Shown here piece after piece: positions 33,543-45,330 of a DNA stretch of 64,000 nucleotides. The notes beneath the pieces were generated by a model that saw only the letters and a program-made list of their open reading frames with translations, ran no database searches and was not told the DNA's origin. The stretch's first letter is position 1. Each line of letters opens with the position of its first letter. Source of the DNA: Crocodylus rhombifer (Eukaryota; Chordata; Crocodylia; Crocodylidae); assembly GCA_038503035.1 (NCBI GenBank), contig JAVSML010001006.1, positions 1 through 64,000 on the forward strand. Direction: 5' to 3'. Position numbers and translations under genes: made by a program.

Positions 33543-33836
33543 GTTAAGTGGACAGCTCAAGTTACCCAGTTACCCATGGGCAGTGCCACCCTAAGGAGTC
33601 TGGTTACCTGCCTACTCATGGGCACTGGCACCCAGAGGGGTCAAGTTACTTGGTTACCCACAGACATTGGCACCCAAAGGGGTCAGGTTACCTGGTTACC
33701 TACAGGCATTGGCACCCAGAGGGGTCAGGTTACCTGGTTATCCACAGGTACTGGCACCCAGAGGGGTCAAGTTACCTGGTTACCTACAGGCACTAGCACC
33801 CAGAGAGGTCACATTACCCAGTTACTCAAGGATACT
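33543..33836. repeat. 42-bp minisatellite, 7 units
   Basis: The anchor ggcaccc(a)gaggggtca recurs at 33585, 33627, 33669, 33711, 33753 and 33795: exact 42-bp spacing without indels. Units vary at scattered positions. Because 42 is a multiple of 3, plus-strand frames stay open, but no start context, splice site or homology supports translation. Confidence 0.96.
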
Positions 33837-34780
33837 TTGGTGGTGCAAAATAGAGAAGCTGCCATATCAGCAAAAGGAGTGGACACCTACAGCTACTTGG
33901 TAGGGTAGCCTTGTGCCACCAACAGGTGCCCAGGTACTTGAGTGCGGGGCTGTCTCCCTGCCACTCCATGCTTCTTTCCACACAAAGCTCTGCAGGGTGC
34001 ANNNNNNNNNNGGGGGGCACTGCTAGATCACCAACTATTTTAACACCCATCCCTCCTTGAAAACAAAATACCACCCTACCTTCCAGACACTCCACGCTCC
34101 CTGCAGCAGCAGGCTGGCTGGGTAAGCCTTGGTCTGGAGCAAACATTGACCTGCCCCAAGCAACAAACTTCATGAAAAACAAACTCTCTCCACGTAGGAT
34201 TTAGCAGCTGGAGATTGGCATCTCAGCACAGAACAGCCCAGAAACTTTATGGATCGGAGAGAGGGGAGAGGGAAGGGGGGGGCGTGCCTGAGACACACAA
34301 TCTAACTTGTAGCTCTTAAAGGCAGGAGGAATGAAACAAGATCCCTTGCCTGCCAAAAAGGGTTGTGCACAGTTTCTCTGTGGTGCCTGCTCCCCCTCCC
34401 TCCCTCCAACCCCACTCCCTTCTTCCCTTCTCCATGCCCCCCTTCTAATCTGCTGGCCAAGAGTAATTGGACCATTAAAAGCAGCTTGGACAGGGGAGGG
34501 AGGAAGAGATTCTTTGGGGACGAGACCTTTGCTTGGAAGAGCCGAGTGGTCTCAGTATTAAGTTATACTCCCCTCCACTCCCAGGTTCTCTGAACTTTCT
34601 AAGTCAGAAAACAAGGAGGCCTGGCTGTGGGTGCAGCCGCAAGAGCAGCCGCAGGAAGAATGAGGAAGAAAGCAAGTCGGATTGGAAATGGAAATACGTG
34701 ACCAAATTCTGCCCCATTGAAAGCTACAAGCCTGAGTCTGCTGTCTCTGCCACCTGTGCTGCTGAACTGATTTCAGCCAT
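33837..34780. other. Intron 7 with gap; pyrimidine-rich stretch
   Basis: Contains the 10-N gap. 34380-34440 is a C/T-rich stretch (tccctccctccaacc). No exon recognised. Confidence 0.55.
34002..34011. other. Assembly gap, 10 N
   Basis: Ten unknown bases, immediately followed by GGGGGG. A round number, so probably a placeholder of unknown true length. Confidence 0.99.
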
Positions 34781-35510
34781 TTCATAGATTTCATAGACAT
34801 TAGGGCTGGAAGGGACCTTGGAAGATCATTGAGTCCAGCCCCCCACCCAAAGGGCAGGAAGTCAGCTGGGGTCATTGGATCCCAGCAAGATAAACATCCA
34901 ATTTGCTCTTGAAGGCATTCAATGTAGGTGCTAGAACCACCTCCGCTGGCAGACTGTTCCAGACCTTGGGGGCTCGGACAGTAAAGAAATTCTTCCTTAT
35001 GTCCAGCCTGAAACGGTCTTGTAGTAGTTTACGACCGTTTGACCTCATCATCTCTTGGGGCGCTCTGGTGAACAAATGTTCCCCCAGATCCTGGTGGTCG
35101 CCCCAATAAACTTATAGGTGGCCATCAGCTCACCCCTGAGCCTGCACTTTTCCGGGCTAAAGAGCCCCATGGCTCTCAGCCTGTCGTCGTAAGGTCTGTT
35201 TTCCTGACCTCTGATCATGCGCGTGGCTCTCCTCTGGACTCTCTCAAGCTTCTCCACATCCTTTTTGAATTGTGGAGCCCAAAACTGGACGCAGTACTCC
35301 AGCTGCGGCCTCACCAAGGCCATGTGCAAGGGAAGAATGACATCCTGGGATTTGCTTGAGAAGCATCTATGGATGCAAGCCAGCGTTTTGGTTGCTTTAC
35401 TAGCCGCAGCATTGCATTGCAGGCTCATGTTCATCTTGTGGTCAATGATGACCCCCAAGTCTCTTACTTCCATATCCCTCAAGTCTCTTTCTTCCGTAGT
35501 CTATTCCTTC
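34781..35510 (-). mobile_element. CR1 LINE 3' part, antisense
   Basis: Minus-strand translation gives [56 protein letters not shown] and, in a second frame, FTRAPQEMMRSNGRKLLQDR with FRLDIRKNFFTVRAPKVWNS. The 3' tail is at 34781 (ttcatagatttcatagac). One frame change separates the two parts. Confidence 0.95.
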
Positions 35511-36062
35511 CTGATCTATACCAGGGACATGCATGCGGAGTGCACCAGGTGTAAATCTAGGTTGGATTTCACTCAAAGTCAAGACAGCAGCACCTGATGC
35601 CATTTTGCCACCTCTCACACTGTGGCTACTCCCTTTATTTCTGCTGGAGGATCTGATGGGATGGGTGGGACAAAACAGGGGGAGGACAAAAGGGGGTGAG
35701 CTTCAGATCAAGACCCTGATCATGTTTAAATCAGGTCTCTGGTGCTGTTTGGGTTTGACAGCACCAAAAGTAAGTCAATAAATAAAAGTCTCGCATGTTG
35801 ATTTCACAAGGCCTTGGCTCCCATGGGGAAAGACGTTTGCTCCCCACTTCAGATCCAGTGTGAGACCAAAACTGTTAAGGGCAGAATAGGCTCCGGGGTG
35901 GGGGGGTTCAAATATAAGCACAAAAGCTAAATCTCAGCCCAGTGCAACACACTCTAAACATGTCAGCACCAAAGGAAATTGCATTAGATCCTCAGTTGGT
36001 CTCTAATCCCACCTGAAAAGACAGTATGGTCTCATGGTTAGTTTTGTGTTGTTAGGACTCTA
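35511..36062. other. Intron 7, nothing recognised
   Basis: No feature between the CR1 and MITE F. Confidence 0.6.
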
Positions 36063-36546
36063 GGCTGCATCTACACATGCACTCTCCTGCAGAGTAGACT
36101 ATTTAGCTGTGGAGTAAAGCTTCAGTATCTACATGTGCAGCAGTATTAGACCACAGTAAACTAATTTATGCTGACATAAAATAGCACTGTTGGGGACAGT
36201 ACTATCTTATAGTGGGATAATTTACTGAGATTAAACGCATATGTGGACGCTGACCGTGGACATAAATTGTGTCCAGTCAGCCAGGAGTCAGACTCCTGCC
36301 TGCTGTCCAGCCACATGCACTTTCAGCACCCTCATGCCCCAACCAGCCCCTCCGCTGCCCAACGCTGCCACCCAGAAGCTGGGACTGGCCCCCTGTGCTC
36401 CCTGCCAGCCTAGGCCTACTTCACCCTGCCTCAGATTGCTCCTGTCCCAGGCACACATGTAGATGCTGCACCTGGGAGTACTTTACTCTAGCTCAAACTG
36501 CTCTGAAGTTTATTGCTTCTCATTAATTGCATATGTAGACATACCC
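36063..36546. mobile_element. GGG-TCTACA MITE, copy F, GC-rich interior
   Basis: Ends GGCTGCATCTACACATGCAC and (inward) GGGTATGTCTACATATGCAA. Target duplication unclear. The interior 36270-36480 is C-rich and unlike copies A-E, so it may be an acquired filler. Confidence 0.7.
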
Positions 36547-36734
36547 TAAGAGAAAAGGGTTCTGCTCCCAGCTTTACCATTGACCTTAGGCAAAATGCTT
36601 TCCTCACACCCTTTGTACATCCTTTGAATGCAGGGGCTAGATCCTATTCTACCTGTTAGGTACCACAATGGATGTTGGTGCCTAGGTGCAATCCTATTCC
36701 AGCCTATTCAAGTTCCTGAAAATCCATGAGTACA

Positions 36735-37035
36735 AGGTGGCCAACCTGTGGCGCACATGTGATACATTGGGTGCCCCAGCCTCCCTGTGTGGCATGAAGC
36801 AGATTAAGTAGGAGATAGTGGCAGATAGGGCAGGGAGCTGAAAGCAGAGCAGCAGATCAGATGGAGGCCATAGGGCAGGAAGCAAAAAACCCAAAGCAAT
36901 AAATTGATCAGGGAATATAGGGCAGGGAGCATAAAGCAGAGCAGTAGATCATGCAGGACAAGGGGATTGAAGTGGCACTCAGGGAGGGTGCAGGGCTAAT
37001 TTGAGGCATGCCTGCCCAAACAGTGGGCCACCACT
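36735..37035. mobile_element. Possible hAT-type element
   Basis: Left aaggtggccaacctgtggc and right (inward) agtggtggcccactgttt are similar inverted ends of the type seen in hAT MITEs. Direct repetition inside: agggcaggga.. and gaagcaaa blocks (36815-36950). No clear 8-bp duplication. Confidence 0.45.
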
Positions 37036-37680
37036 ACACTGTAGTAGGAGCCTGGGACCCCAGCAATGACAGTGTCCTGCGTGTCTGCCGCGTCTCCCGC
37101 CGCTACGCCAAGCTGTTGTGCCTGCCTTATGGTGTCCGACATGATCCACTGGACCCATGACATCTACATGGAACACATCATGGGCCACCACCAGTACACC
37201 GACCCCACCAGACTGACCGCCACTGGACTGGACACAAAGGGGACCACCTGAACCCCCTCTAAACCTGATGGACTTCACTTTGAGAAGAATCTTCAGCAAC
37301 ATACCACCCCGCTCCGCTTGAAGAGGACCCCCGCAATGGGACCCTATATGGACTGAGAAACTTTCTTCAACCTACTTCCTCCATCATTGCGGATCATTGA
37401 TGGGTTTGTGTGTATCTATCTTTTTTCTCTCTCAGCGTCATGAACCCCCTCCCTCCCCTTCTTCCACCCCCCTCCCCCAGTCCTGGACTTAGTTGGCTAA
37501 CATTGTATTTTCTGTAACCTAGTTGTGTTCTCCTCCTCACCCCCATCCCTCTTATGTTAGTCCCCTGCTTGGGCAATCTGTAGGGCAATTTCCCTACTGG
37601 CTTTTGTCATCTTTTTGGATTCATACCTCTTAACATCTACTAATAAAATTCAGTCCGTTCTACTTCTGATGCACTGTCAT
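37036..37680 (+). other. Unidentified GC-rich coding-like fragment with AATAAA
   Basis: 37036-37260 is GC-rich with a codon-like pattern and a stop-free stretch 37066-37251 whose second half reads DIYMEHIMGHHQYTDPTRLT. The first half looks protein-like in a different frame, suggesting a frameshift near 37125. A non-coding stretch follows, with C/T tracts and AATAAA at 37642-37647. I do not recognise the family; it could be the 3' end of a retroelement or a retrogene remnant. No poly-A tail is seen. Confidence 0.35.
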
Positions 37681-40600
37681 CATAGCCATAATGCTATATC
37701 ACAAGAAAGAAGGGAGGAGGAGGAGGAAGAGGGGGAGGTGGATCCACCTGCTACTTGTATTAGCCATTTATCAGGCACTTGAACAGGGTGCAACAGGATC
37801 ACACTTAGACACCTAAGTCCACCTGGACAGTGTATAGATGGACTTGTATTTGGGCCTCAACTGTTTTGAACAGAGACTTTGATCTGTATAGCACCAAGCT
37901 CAATGGACCCACAATCTTTTTTTAGGGCCTCTCAGTGTTATTGAGAACAGCACCAGTTAAGGATCTGCTTATTATACACATTTTTTTTAAAGTTGTGTTA
38001 TTTCATATAGGAAAAAGTCCCTACTTCCATCTCTCTATTCCTGGGAACATTGGGTGCATGGTGAATATCACTGTGCAGGGCAGGGCTGTTTTGTAAAATG
38101 TCAGCACAAATGGATGGGTGACGGGACATCTGTATCTCATTCAGCATCTGTATGCCATCCCTTCTCATTATTTAGATATTGTTTAAAGACAAAAAAGGAT
38201 AAAAGCTCCCTCAGGGTTCAGAAATGAGCACGCTCTTTGGAAATGCCAAGCTTCAAAGAAAGCAATGGTGGTGTTTTTGCTAATGCCCTGGTACAGTCAG
38301 AGAAGAAACTGGCCTTAAAAACAAAAGCTTCCCATTTTCAGAACAGCAAAACAGAAGGAAACATTTGAGATAGTATTGCCTGGATCATCTCTACCTACAA
38401 GGGACTGGGTGCATGCAAAAGGGCTATAAATATCAGGTTAGGAGTGTCTCACCATAATAAATGTCTGTTGTCCCAAATAAATCAAACTACAAGCTCTTAT
38501 TCAGCAGAGCCTAGAGGTCCATTCCTGAAGCCCTGACTCACTTTCTAGTCAGTCTTTCTCAGACATAATTCCCACTCTGGTCCAGCAGCCTCAGGCTCCT
38601 TATTCCCTCTTTAAACTGTTTTGACTCAGTTGTTACTTTGCTCTTGAGTTTTGCTTAAGGAAAGACTAAATAGAAACTCCTGTCCTTAGTGCTGCAAATG
38701 AAGTGCTCATTACAGAGAGATCAAGGTCAAAGGTCCCTAAGTCCAGTAGGCTGGCATGGGTAAGTTACAATGATTTCTGTAGCCAACAGCACACAAGGAA
38801 GTGATGTGTCTACCGTTATGTCTAGTTGCTTTTGACTCCCGAGCCTGAATGATCAAGTACCCAATTATAACAGGGATGGGTTTTGGCATTCGTCCTATGT
38901 AAGGATCAAACTCACTCCTGGACCTGCAGCAAGATGCCTCAAATGCTCTGCCACACTTCCCCCCTTTCCTACAGTGAGTTGCACCTGCAGCCTTGGGTCC
39001 TACTTAAGGACCTTAGGAGGTGCACATACAGCTCGACTGAAATGCTGCCATCTCTGGGGTCCAGAAGTGCCCAGTCTGTTGCACAGCAAATGCGTGTAAA
39101 CAGGAAGTATGATTTTGTCCCAGGATGGCCTGCAAAGCCCATTGACTCTGAAATGCTCCATGTGGTCTACAAAGACCATGCACCATTGAAAAGATCTCTC
39201 TTTCAAAGTCTGCATCTATAAGAATTACTCTGTATTTAGTGGACAAAACCCACTTTTCATACAACTTGACTGAGGCCCACTGGTTCCAGTGGAAATACAC
39301 CAGTAATGAATTTGGCCAAGTATTCCTAGGCAGAATTGACCTATCCAAGACTTGAAACCATGGCAGAAAGGGAACTAATTTTGACTCAAGAGAAAGCCAC
39401 AAAGTTGTCTCCTCCTGCCGCAACCTTACCAGGAAAGGCACTAATCTACAGGGGTTCATCACACCTTTATGGGACAGTGAGCATAGCATAGCAATGTGAC
39501 ACCAGAACAAGGTTGTGTTTTTATGCTGGGATGTCACACAGTGGCATGACTTCCTCACATATGTTGACAAAGGTGTAAGATTTGATGGAAGCAAGGGCTT
39601 GCTTTGGGCATTTCACTAGAGTCTTTACTATCCAGGCTCCTCCTCCTAAGTTAAAACTGGACAAGGGAATGGAGCCACCACATCACTGGGCAAAAACTTA
39701 GCAGCAGTGGGAAGTCCACCAGGGACTTTGGTACTTTCAGTTTTACATGGAAGGCATTCAGATGCTACGGTGATGGATGGCAGCATAAAAAACGAAGAAA
39801 GATAGCTACAAAGAATGAACCCATCTGTAGCAGGGCTAGAAATCTTCTCCTGAATGCCAGACAGAAGGGCAGGATACCAGAAGCTCTTTATAAGTACACA
39901 AAAATATATCAGTATTACCATCTCGACCCCTTTCATCCCAGGCTCTCCAAAAGCTTTACTAATAAGAGTCCAGTCTTTCAATGCTCCCTCACGAGGAGGG
40001 TTGGATCAAAGAGGAGCTCACTCTTGCACTTCTCACATCCCAAGTAGTAAAACAGACTCAGAAAAAGAGATGGGAGATGTAGTGACCTTGTTCAAGGTCT
40101 TGTGTAGAAGCAGCAAGGGAACCCAAGAATCCTCAGTGCCTTCTCCCTGATCTCTACTAGACCCTTCCCACAAGAAGATCTGGGGACTGATGGCTTTTAA
40201 CCAACCCTTTAGGTTGCCTTTGAGAGGCTGAGGCAGATGCACAGCCTGTGTTCCTTGGCCATCTTGGCATCCCTGTACCTCAGCAAGTAATGGGGCCTAG
40301 ACCCATGAGTTGCTGAGTACCCATGACTCCCATGGGCTTCAGTGGAGTTGAGGGCACTTGCCACCTTGCAGAGTCAGGTCATTCATTCTCCTGTCTGCAA
40401 CAACCACTTCTTCCCCTGCCCTCCCTTCTCAAAAAGCAGCTTGCACTTCAACTTCTCTGTGTCTACTTCCCTAGCTGTAAACGGAAGATGACGACTATTA
40501 ATATCTTTGAACTGGAGTATCATGTAGGAGTCCCAGATCCAGATGCGGGTACTCATGGGTTAGGTTAGGCACTGAACAAACATAATGCTGATCCTCCAGT

Positions 40601-40779
40601 GCTGGAGGCCAGGCAGGAATTATGAGTCTGAGTTACATCTATGTTGACGAGGAGCCCAGATGCTGACCGAAATGCCTATAAAGATGCACTCCTTCTCATC
40701 TTGCCTCCCCTCAGGCGGTGACCTGTTTTCTAGCTTTAGCTTACAGACAGACCTCCTAAACTCATACCTGATAGTCACA
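37681..40779. other. Intron 7, nothing recognised
   Basis: About 3.1 kb without a recognised exon or clear repeat. Confidence 0.5.
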
Positions 40780-41160
40780 CGGCTGTGATTCCCCCCACCC
40801 CGCCCCCTCCCCTGCTCCCGCTGCCAAAATCTGCATAAATATAGAAACCTTCTTGCAGTCCCAAGCCTTGGCCTCGCACAGTCTGTCAGTTATAATCACA
40901 GCTGAGCTCTCCAAAGCTCCCCTCAATCATACTGATCCTGTCCCCCTCTCCCTCCCCCTTCCCCTCTGGCTGGTTGCTAGCTAAAAATAGCTTGTTCCAT
41001 TACAGTGGTTTACCTTGTGCCAAGCTCTTTCTCTCTCTTTCTCTATACATGACACAGGCACTCTTTCTCTCTCTCTCTAGCTCCTCTTCTTCCTCTCCTC
41101 CTAGAAGCTGAATACAAATCAGAGGAGTAAATACTCCTCCATATATTTTAGCCTTGTCTA
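40780..41160. promoter_or_regulatory. Candidate intronic regulatory stretch (weak)
   Basis: C-rich runs (ccccccaccccgccccctcc), a perfect MEF2-type site ctaaaaatag (40981-40990), and CT-rich tracts at 41028-41110. Low repeat content here and unusual composition suggest possible function, but no direct evidence. Confidence 0.25.
41028..41105. repeat. CT-rich microsatellite tract
   Basis: Runs of ctctttctctctctttctc and tctttctctctctctctag, interrupted by a unique 20-bp piece. Confidence 0.9.
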
Positions 41161-41254
41161 CCATAGCAAATTTACAGACTTGGTGTCAGCCACAAGGTAA
41201 ACATGAATTTATATGAAACCTTGGGAACCAACATTTCCCTTGTTTGACTATAGA

Positions 41255-41345
41255 TCAGGGATGGTGGCAGAAGGGGGTCAAACATATGGCCCAGAGGCCA
41301 GATCCATGCTGTTGAGCTACTCCAGCTGGCCTCCTGGGCTACCAG
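41255..41345. repeat. Worn hAT-MITE-like fragment
   Basis: tcagggatggtgg..catatggcccagaggccagatc resembles the interior of the hAT MITE at 19051 (gtggcctgggggccagatgc). No right end or duplication found. Confidence 0.35.
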
Positions 41346-42094
41346 TGGGCCAATGAATTGATGGGCATGGTTAGCAGTGGGCAGGGTCTACCACAAAATT
41401 CAGTGCCCTGAGGCCCCAGTGGACATGTCTGTTGGCAGCCAGGAGCTGAGCAAGGACTGTGGCAACACATCTCTTTCTTGTCCGGCAGCTGCCTGGCCCA
41501 CCACCTTTTCATTGTCTCTGCCATGGCAAGCGGCCACCTGGCCCATGCCTGCTTGCCCCACTGCCATTGCATTGTCTGCTGCTGCCCCATACCCCAAGCT
41601 GGAGCTGGCCATCTGAATCCAGCTTGAGGCACAAGGTGAGGTTGATACCCCAGAGGTATGGCATGGGCAAATTTCCCCACATGCACCTGTCACACCAGAA
41701 GGTGTGTCTCAGCCCAGATCAGCAGCAGTCTTTTTCATATGGAAAAGGGAAGAGGTGCCCATGGGCAAATCAGTCCCTGCCTTCTTGGCTGAGCAATTCA
41801 GAAAGCAAGCCAGTCAGTGTTAACTGTGGGCATATTGCTTCTGTGAGGCAGAAATCCCTGCTCAGAGGAAGGCCCACCAAGCTCATTCCACAGAAATCAC
41901 CCGAGAGCCCACAAGTTATTTTAGATTTTGGTTATGATGATTGATCCGCACTGGATGTGAGTTGGTTTATTAATTTCTTGGAGGGGCACAGAATTAAAAC
42001 AAGATAAAATAAAACCTAGAAAGCCACCTACTTCGGGCAAGATTTCAGCAGTTCACAAGCCAGTTGACAATAGGCTCTTTAGCTGCATTAAGTA
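41346..42094. other. Intron 7, nothing recognised
   Basis: Open stretches on both strands at 41339-41944 are GC-driven and match nothing known to me. Confidence 0.5.
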
Positions 42095-42205
42095 ATGAAC
42101 TAAACTCTGCTTTCAGTTATACTGGTGTAAATCTGAAGTGACTTCAGTGGAGTCACTCTGGGTTTATACCATAGAAATCAAAGAGCAGAATCTGGCCCAC
42201 TAAGT
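42095..42205. repeat. Fold-back repeat around actggtgtaaatctg
   Basis: Left half ctctgctttcagttatactg..gtgtaaatctgaagtgact is mirrored by right half agtcactctgggtttatacc..agcagaatctgg. A widespread amniote palindromic repeat; worn copies at 15360, 29605 and 54880. Confidence 0.65.
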
Positions 42206-42853
42206 CTGAGAAACACATCCGTGTGGCCAGCAAGCAAGTAACCTTTTCTCTGTAGTAGGCTCACAGTCCACCCCCTTGCTGTGGACAGTGTTGAGGGGCT
42301 GTATTGCAGCAATAATTGGTTCTGGGAGAGCTGCATCAATGGGGTGACAGAGGGTTTGTTATCTTACTAATAGTGACACTCATGGCTGAAACACCAAGTG
42401 CATTATTTCTTGACTGGGGAGTGCCAACAGACCTTTGATCCCTACAAGCCTGATGTTTTAGGTAGCTTCATTTATAACAAATATTTTGGACAACAACCTT
42501 TAGGCATCAGGGCTTCCCAATTTTATCTTCAGTGAGGATCAACTACTAGATACAGAGGGAATGTAGCGCATGCTTTGTAAGAGTGTCACATGACATGGGT
42601 CCACCTTGTACATGCAAATTGAGCACTCAACATGAACACATGGTTTAGCTTCTATAATTGGTGGACATGTTTTCAGAGGTCCATTTGAAAATACACTCCA
42701 ATGTTCGAATCTCCAGCTGTGAACACCTTTGCATCGCAATAACACATCAGATAGGATTCCTGCATTCTGCATAGACTCTTACCCTCCTCCCAGCTCTTAT
42801 ATGAGCCTGCCTTTATGCTGTCACTGCACAAAGACACCTTAGGTAAACGTTAC
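42206..42853. other. Intron 7, donor side, nothing recognised
   Basis: Sequence next to the exon 7 donor; no repeat recognised. Confidence 0.6.
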
Positions 42854-42961
42854 CTTCTTTGGCCTCTCATGGTGGGACACATGCTTCTCCTGAGTGGGTG
42901 ATGCAGACTGGCTCCTTCTCCCAGCAATGAAGGAGCTACCTCCGGAGTGACGTGATGTCTT
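42854..42961 (-). CDS. MLLT6: MLLT6 exon 7: Ser/Arg-rich linker
   Basis: Acceptor ctctcag precedes 36 codons, KTSRHSGGSSFIAGRRSQSA then SPTQEKHVSHHERPKK, and donor gtaacg. Both ends are on codon boundaries. This is the basic, serine-rich linker just after the PZP module; GRRSQSASP resembles a phosphorylatable RS-like stretch. From memory the human counterpart carries long glycine runs between RHS and FISGRRS and is about 20 residues longer; those runs are absent here, leaving only GGSS. The exon is isolated by a 5.1 kb intron on one side and a 24.3 kb intron on the other. Confidence 0.95.
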
Positions 42962-43071
42962 CTGAGAGAAGTGGGGATAGGAGGCAGAGATGGAAAACAG
43001 ACAAAAAAGAAAGGAGAAACAGTGCCTATGAGGCTGGGGCTTCACCACTACTGCAAAATTAAGACTATGGG

Positions 43072-43310
43072 CATGTCTACAAGAGGTTACTGTGCAGTAA
43101 ACCAATGCCCTAGTTCTTTGCATGTCTCCTGTGGGGACACTCTTAGTGTGCATAAGGGTGAGGTAGTTTACTCCACTTTCAAATACAACTATGCTCCCTC
43201 ACACAAAGGTGCTTGGGGCATGTTAAGTGTGTCCACCTGGAGAATTAGTGCTGAGTAGGTACTGCAGTGTGCACTCACACTTACCCTTACTGCACACTAA
43301 CTTCCCCATA
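43072..43310. mobile_element. Possible GGG-TCTACA MITE remnant (copy G)
   Basis: Left gggcatgtctacaagaggtt resembles the family end, and ttactgtgcagtaaac / tactgcacactaac words mirror each other. No intact right end found. Confidence 0.4.
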
Positions 43311-44892
43311 GGGAGGAAGCCCTCCCAGAGGCTGGACAGGCTATGGTATGGAGGACAGTGCACATTACCCTTTCACTAGAAAAAAGATTACAAATGCACA
43401 TGATAATCTCTAGAGCCAACCCCCTGGGCATGCTGAATGGAGACAGGGGATTAACAAGCTTTCCCTTATGTCTCCTTTCCTGCCCAACAGTTCTCCATCT
43501 GTTCAGACAGACAGCCTTTTCCCTCTCAGTTTCCCATTTTGAATCCCCCTGCCCAAAATCCTGTTGTACATCTTTTCCTGTTTCCACAGCAATCAGGGTC
43601 ATAACAAATTGCATGGGGCACTGGGTCCCAATAACCATGTTTACTAAATACAAACAACATGGAAAGCCCAGTCACCTTTGCCTGCTGCTGCTCTGACTGG
43701 TTTCCAAAGTGTAGAGCACAGTGAGTGCTAGAGGGCTCACAAACTATTTAAAGGGAGATGACTCGGTTCCTATATATTAAATGGCCAATGCACAAAGATG
43801 TGTATCAGGAAACAGGAGGAGCTAGACCCAGCCTGTGGGTGGAGCGTTGTGAGAATGGTATAGATGAGGAGGCAAATTCTACCAGCAGCGATACTTTGAC
43901 ATAATTTACACCACTCTGGACTGCCACAAGGTTGGACACATCACAAGACAGACCCCACTAGCCTCCCCTGAGCACTACTGTTTAGTTTCTAGCTCCAGAC
44001 CCAAAGCCTGTGGTTTAAGCTCTGCCCTAAGCATGGTCAATACTCTTGGGTAGGGCAGCGGGTGAGGCAAGCTGTGCTCAGATCCTTGTGAGGGGAGGTA
44101 TTACTGCTTCTCTGTGCATCAACAAACAAGATACAGGACCATAGCTGTCCTGGGTAATCATGGGAAATAGCCAAGCAGAGAACGCAATCTCTGGTTTGAC
44201 TTTGGGGAGAGGGCTGAACACCTTACTCACTGAATGTGGCAGCTCTGATAAGCAGGAAGGGGACTGAGAAAAGCCAGCAAACAAAGGAGCCACTGAGAGG
44301 TAAAGGATGTAGTGAAAGGATCAGGTTTCCTCTTCAGCAGTGGAGGAGAGAAGGAGTATATGCAAATTGTGACAGTGCAGAAAAAGGAAGCCTCTTCTGA
44401 CTTTGTGCCCTGTGTCTAAGCAGGGAGGAGGGAGAGCTCCCATCTCCTCACCCCACATCCCCCCTGAATACCAGGCAGCATCCTGGGTCTCCTTCCCCAT
44501 TTTCCTGGGACTGTGTGTGCTTATGTGCATCCATACATATATCACCACCAGATACACTGTCCTGCATCTCCCAGGTGGCTTTGTATAACCTCTGAGCTGC
44601 TGTGAAGGGCAAAAGTTAAGGCTGTGTCCCTATAGCCTGAAGGCTGCATTACAGCCCTGCACCCCTGCAGTGCTCTGGTTACTATCCTTCCTTGTCTCAG
44701 AGCTCTGCTGCACATCAGAAGCAGTGTTGGGCTGCTTACATCAGCTCTAAGAGGTTTATGCATCTGGAAAATTTTCTCTTGGTCCCTTGAGGCTCATTTA
44801 CAGCCCCACCCAGAGTGGTGCACAGAGGCCTGAGCAGGAGGCCAGGATAAGGGATCTGTAGCTGCTTAAAAGAATTAAAGATGCTAATGAAA
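43311..44892. other. Intron 6, nothing recognised
   Basis: No exon or clear repeat. Confidence 0.55.
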
Positions 44893-45330
44893 TCACTGAA
44901 TCCTGGAAAAGTAGAGCTGGAATGGACCTCAGGAGGTCACCCCATCCAGTCCCCTGCTCGAGGCAGCATCATTCCCATCTAAGCTGCCACATATAAATGT
45001 TTGACTAATCCAGCCTTAAAACTGCACAAGCAACCCTCCTCCACAGTTATCAAGCATATTGCCCCAAAACATCATGGACACCCTAACTTGCCATAGGTAA
45101 AGCAGGGGTACAAGGGCACTTGTCCATGCCTTACCACTGCAAGGACAGGAAATCATTTTTGAAAATACACTTGAGAGCTCCAGGGAAGGGGACAATGCCC
45201 CCCACCAGGAAAGCAAAACCCTCTACAGTCCATGCCAATTTGACTGCAGTGTAAAATTCCTTCCTGATCCCCTATGCGGCAATTGGTCCGACTCTGGATG
45301 GAGAAGCAAGATCCTCTAGTCAGGAACCTC
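44893..45330 (-). mobile_element. CR1/L3 3' end, antisense
   Basis: tcactgaatcctggaaaag, gctggaatggacctcaggag, ccatccagtcccctgctcga, and aaattccttcctgatcccct are landmarks of an antisense CR1/L3 3' region. It may be the tail of the element at 45990 or a separate copy. Confidence 0.65.

Noticed and set aside
33531..33908. Plus-strand 125-codon repeat protein over the 42-bp minisatellite
   Set aside because: Frame openness follows from the 42-bp period; adjacent frames are open too, and there is no homology or splice context.
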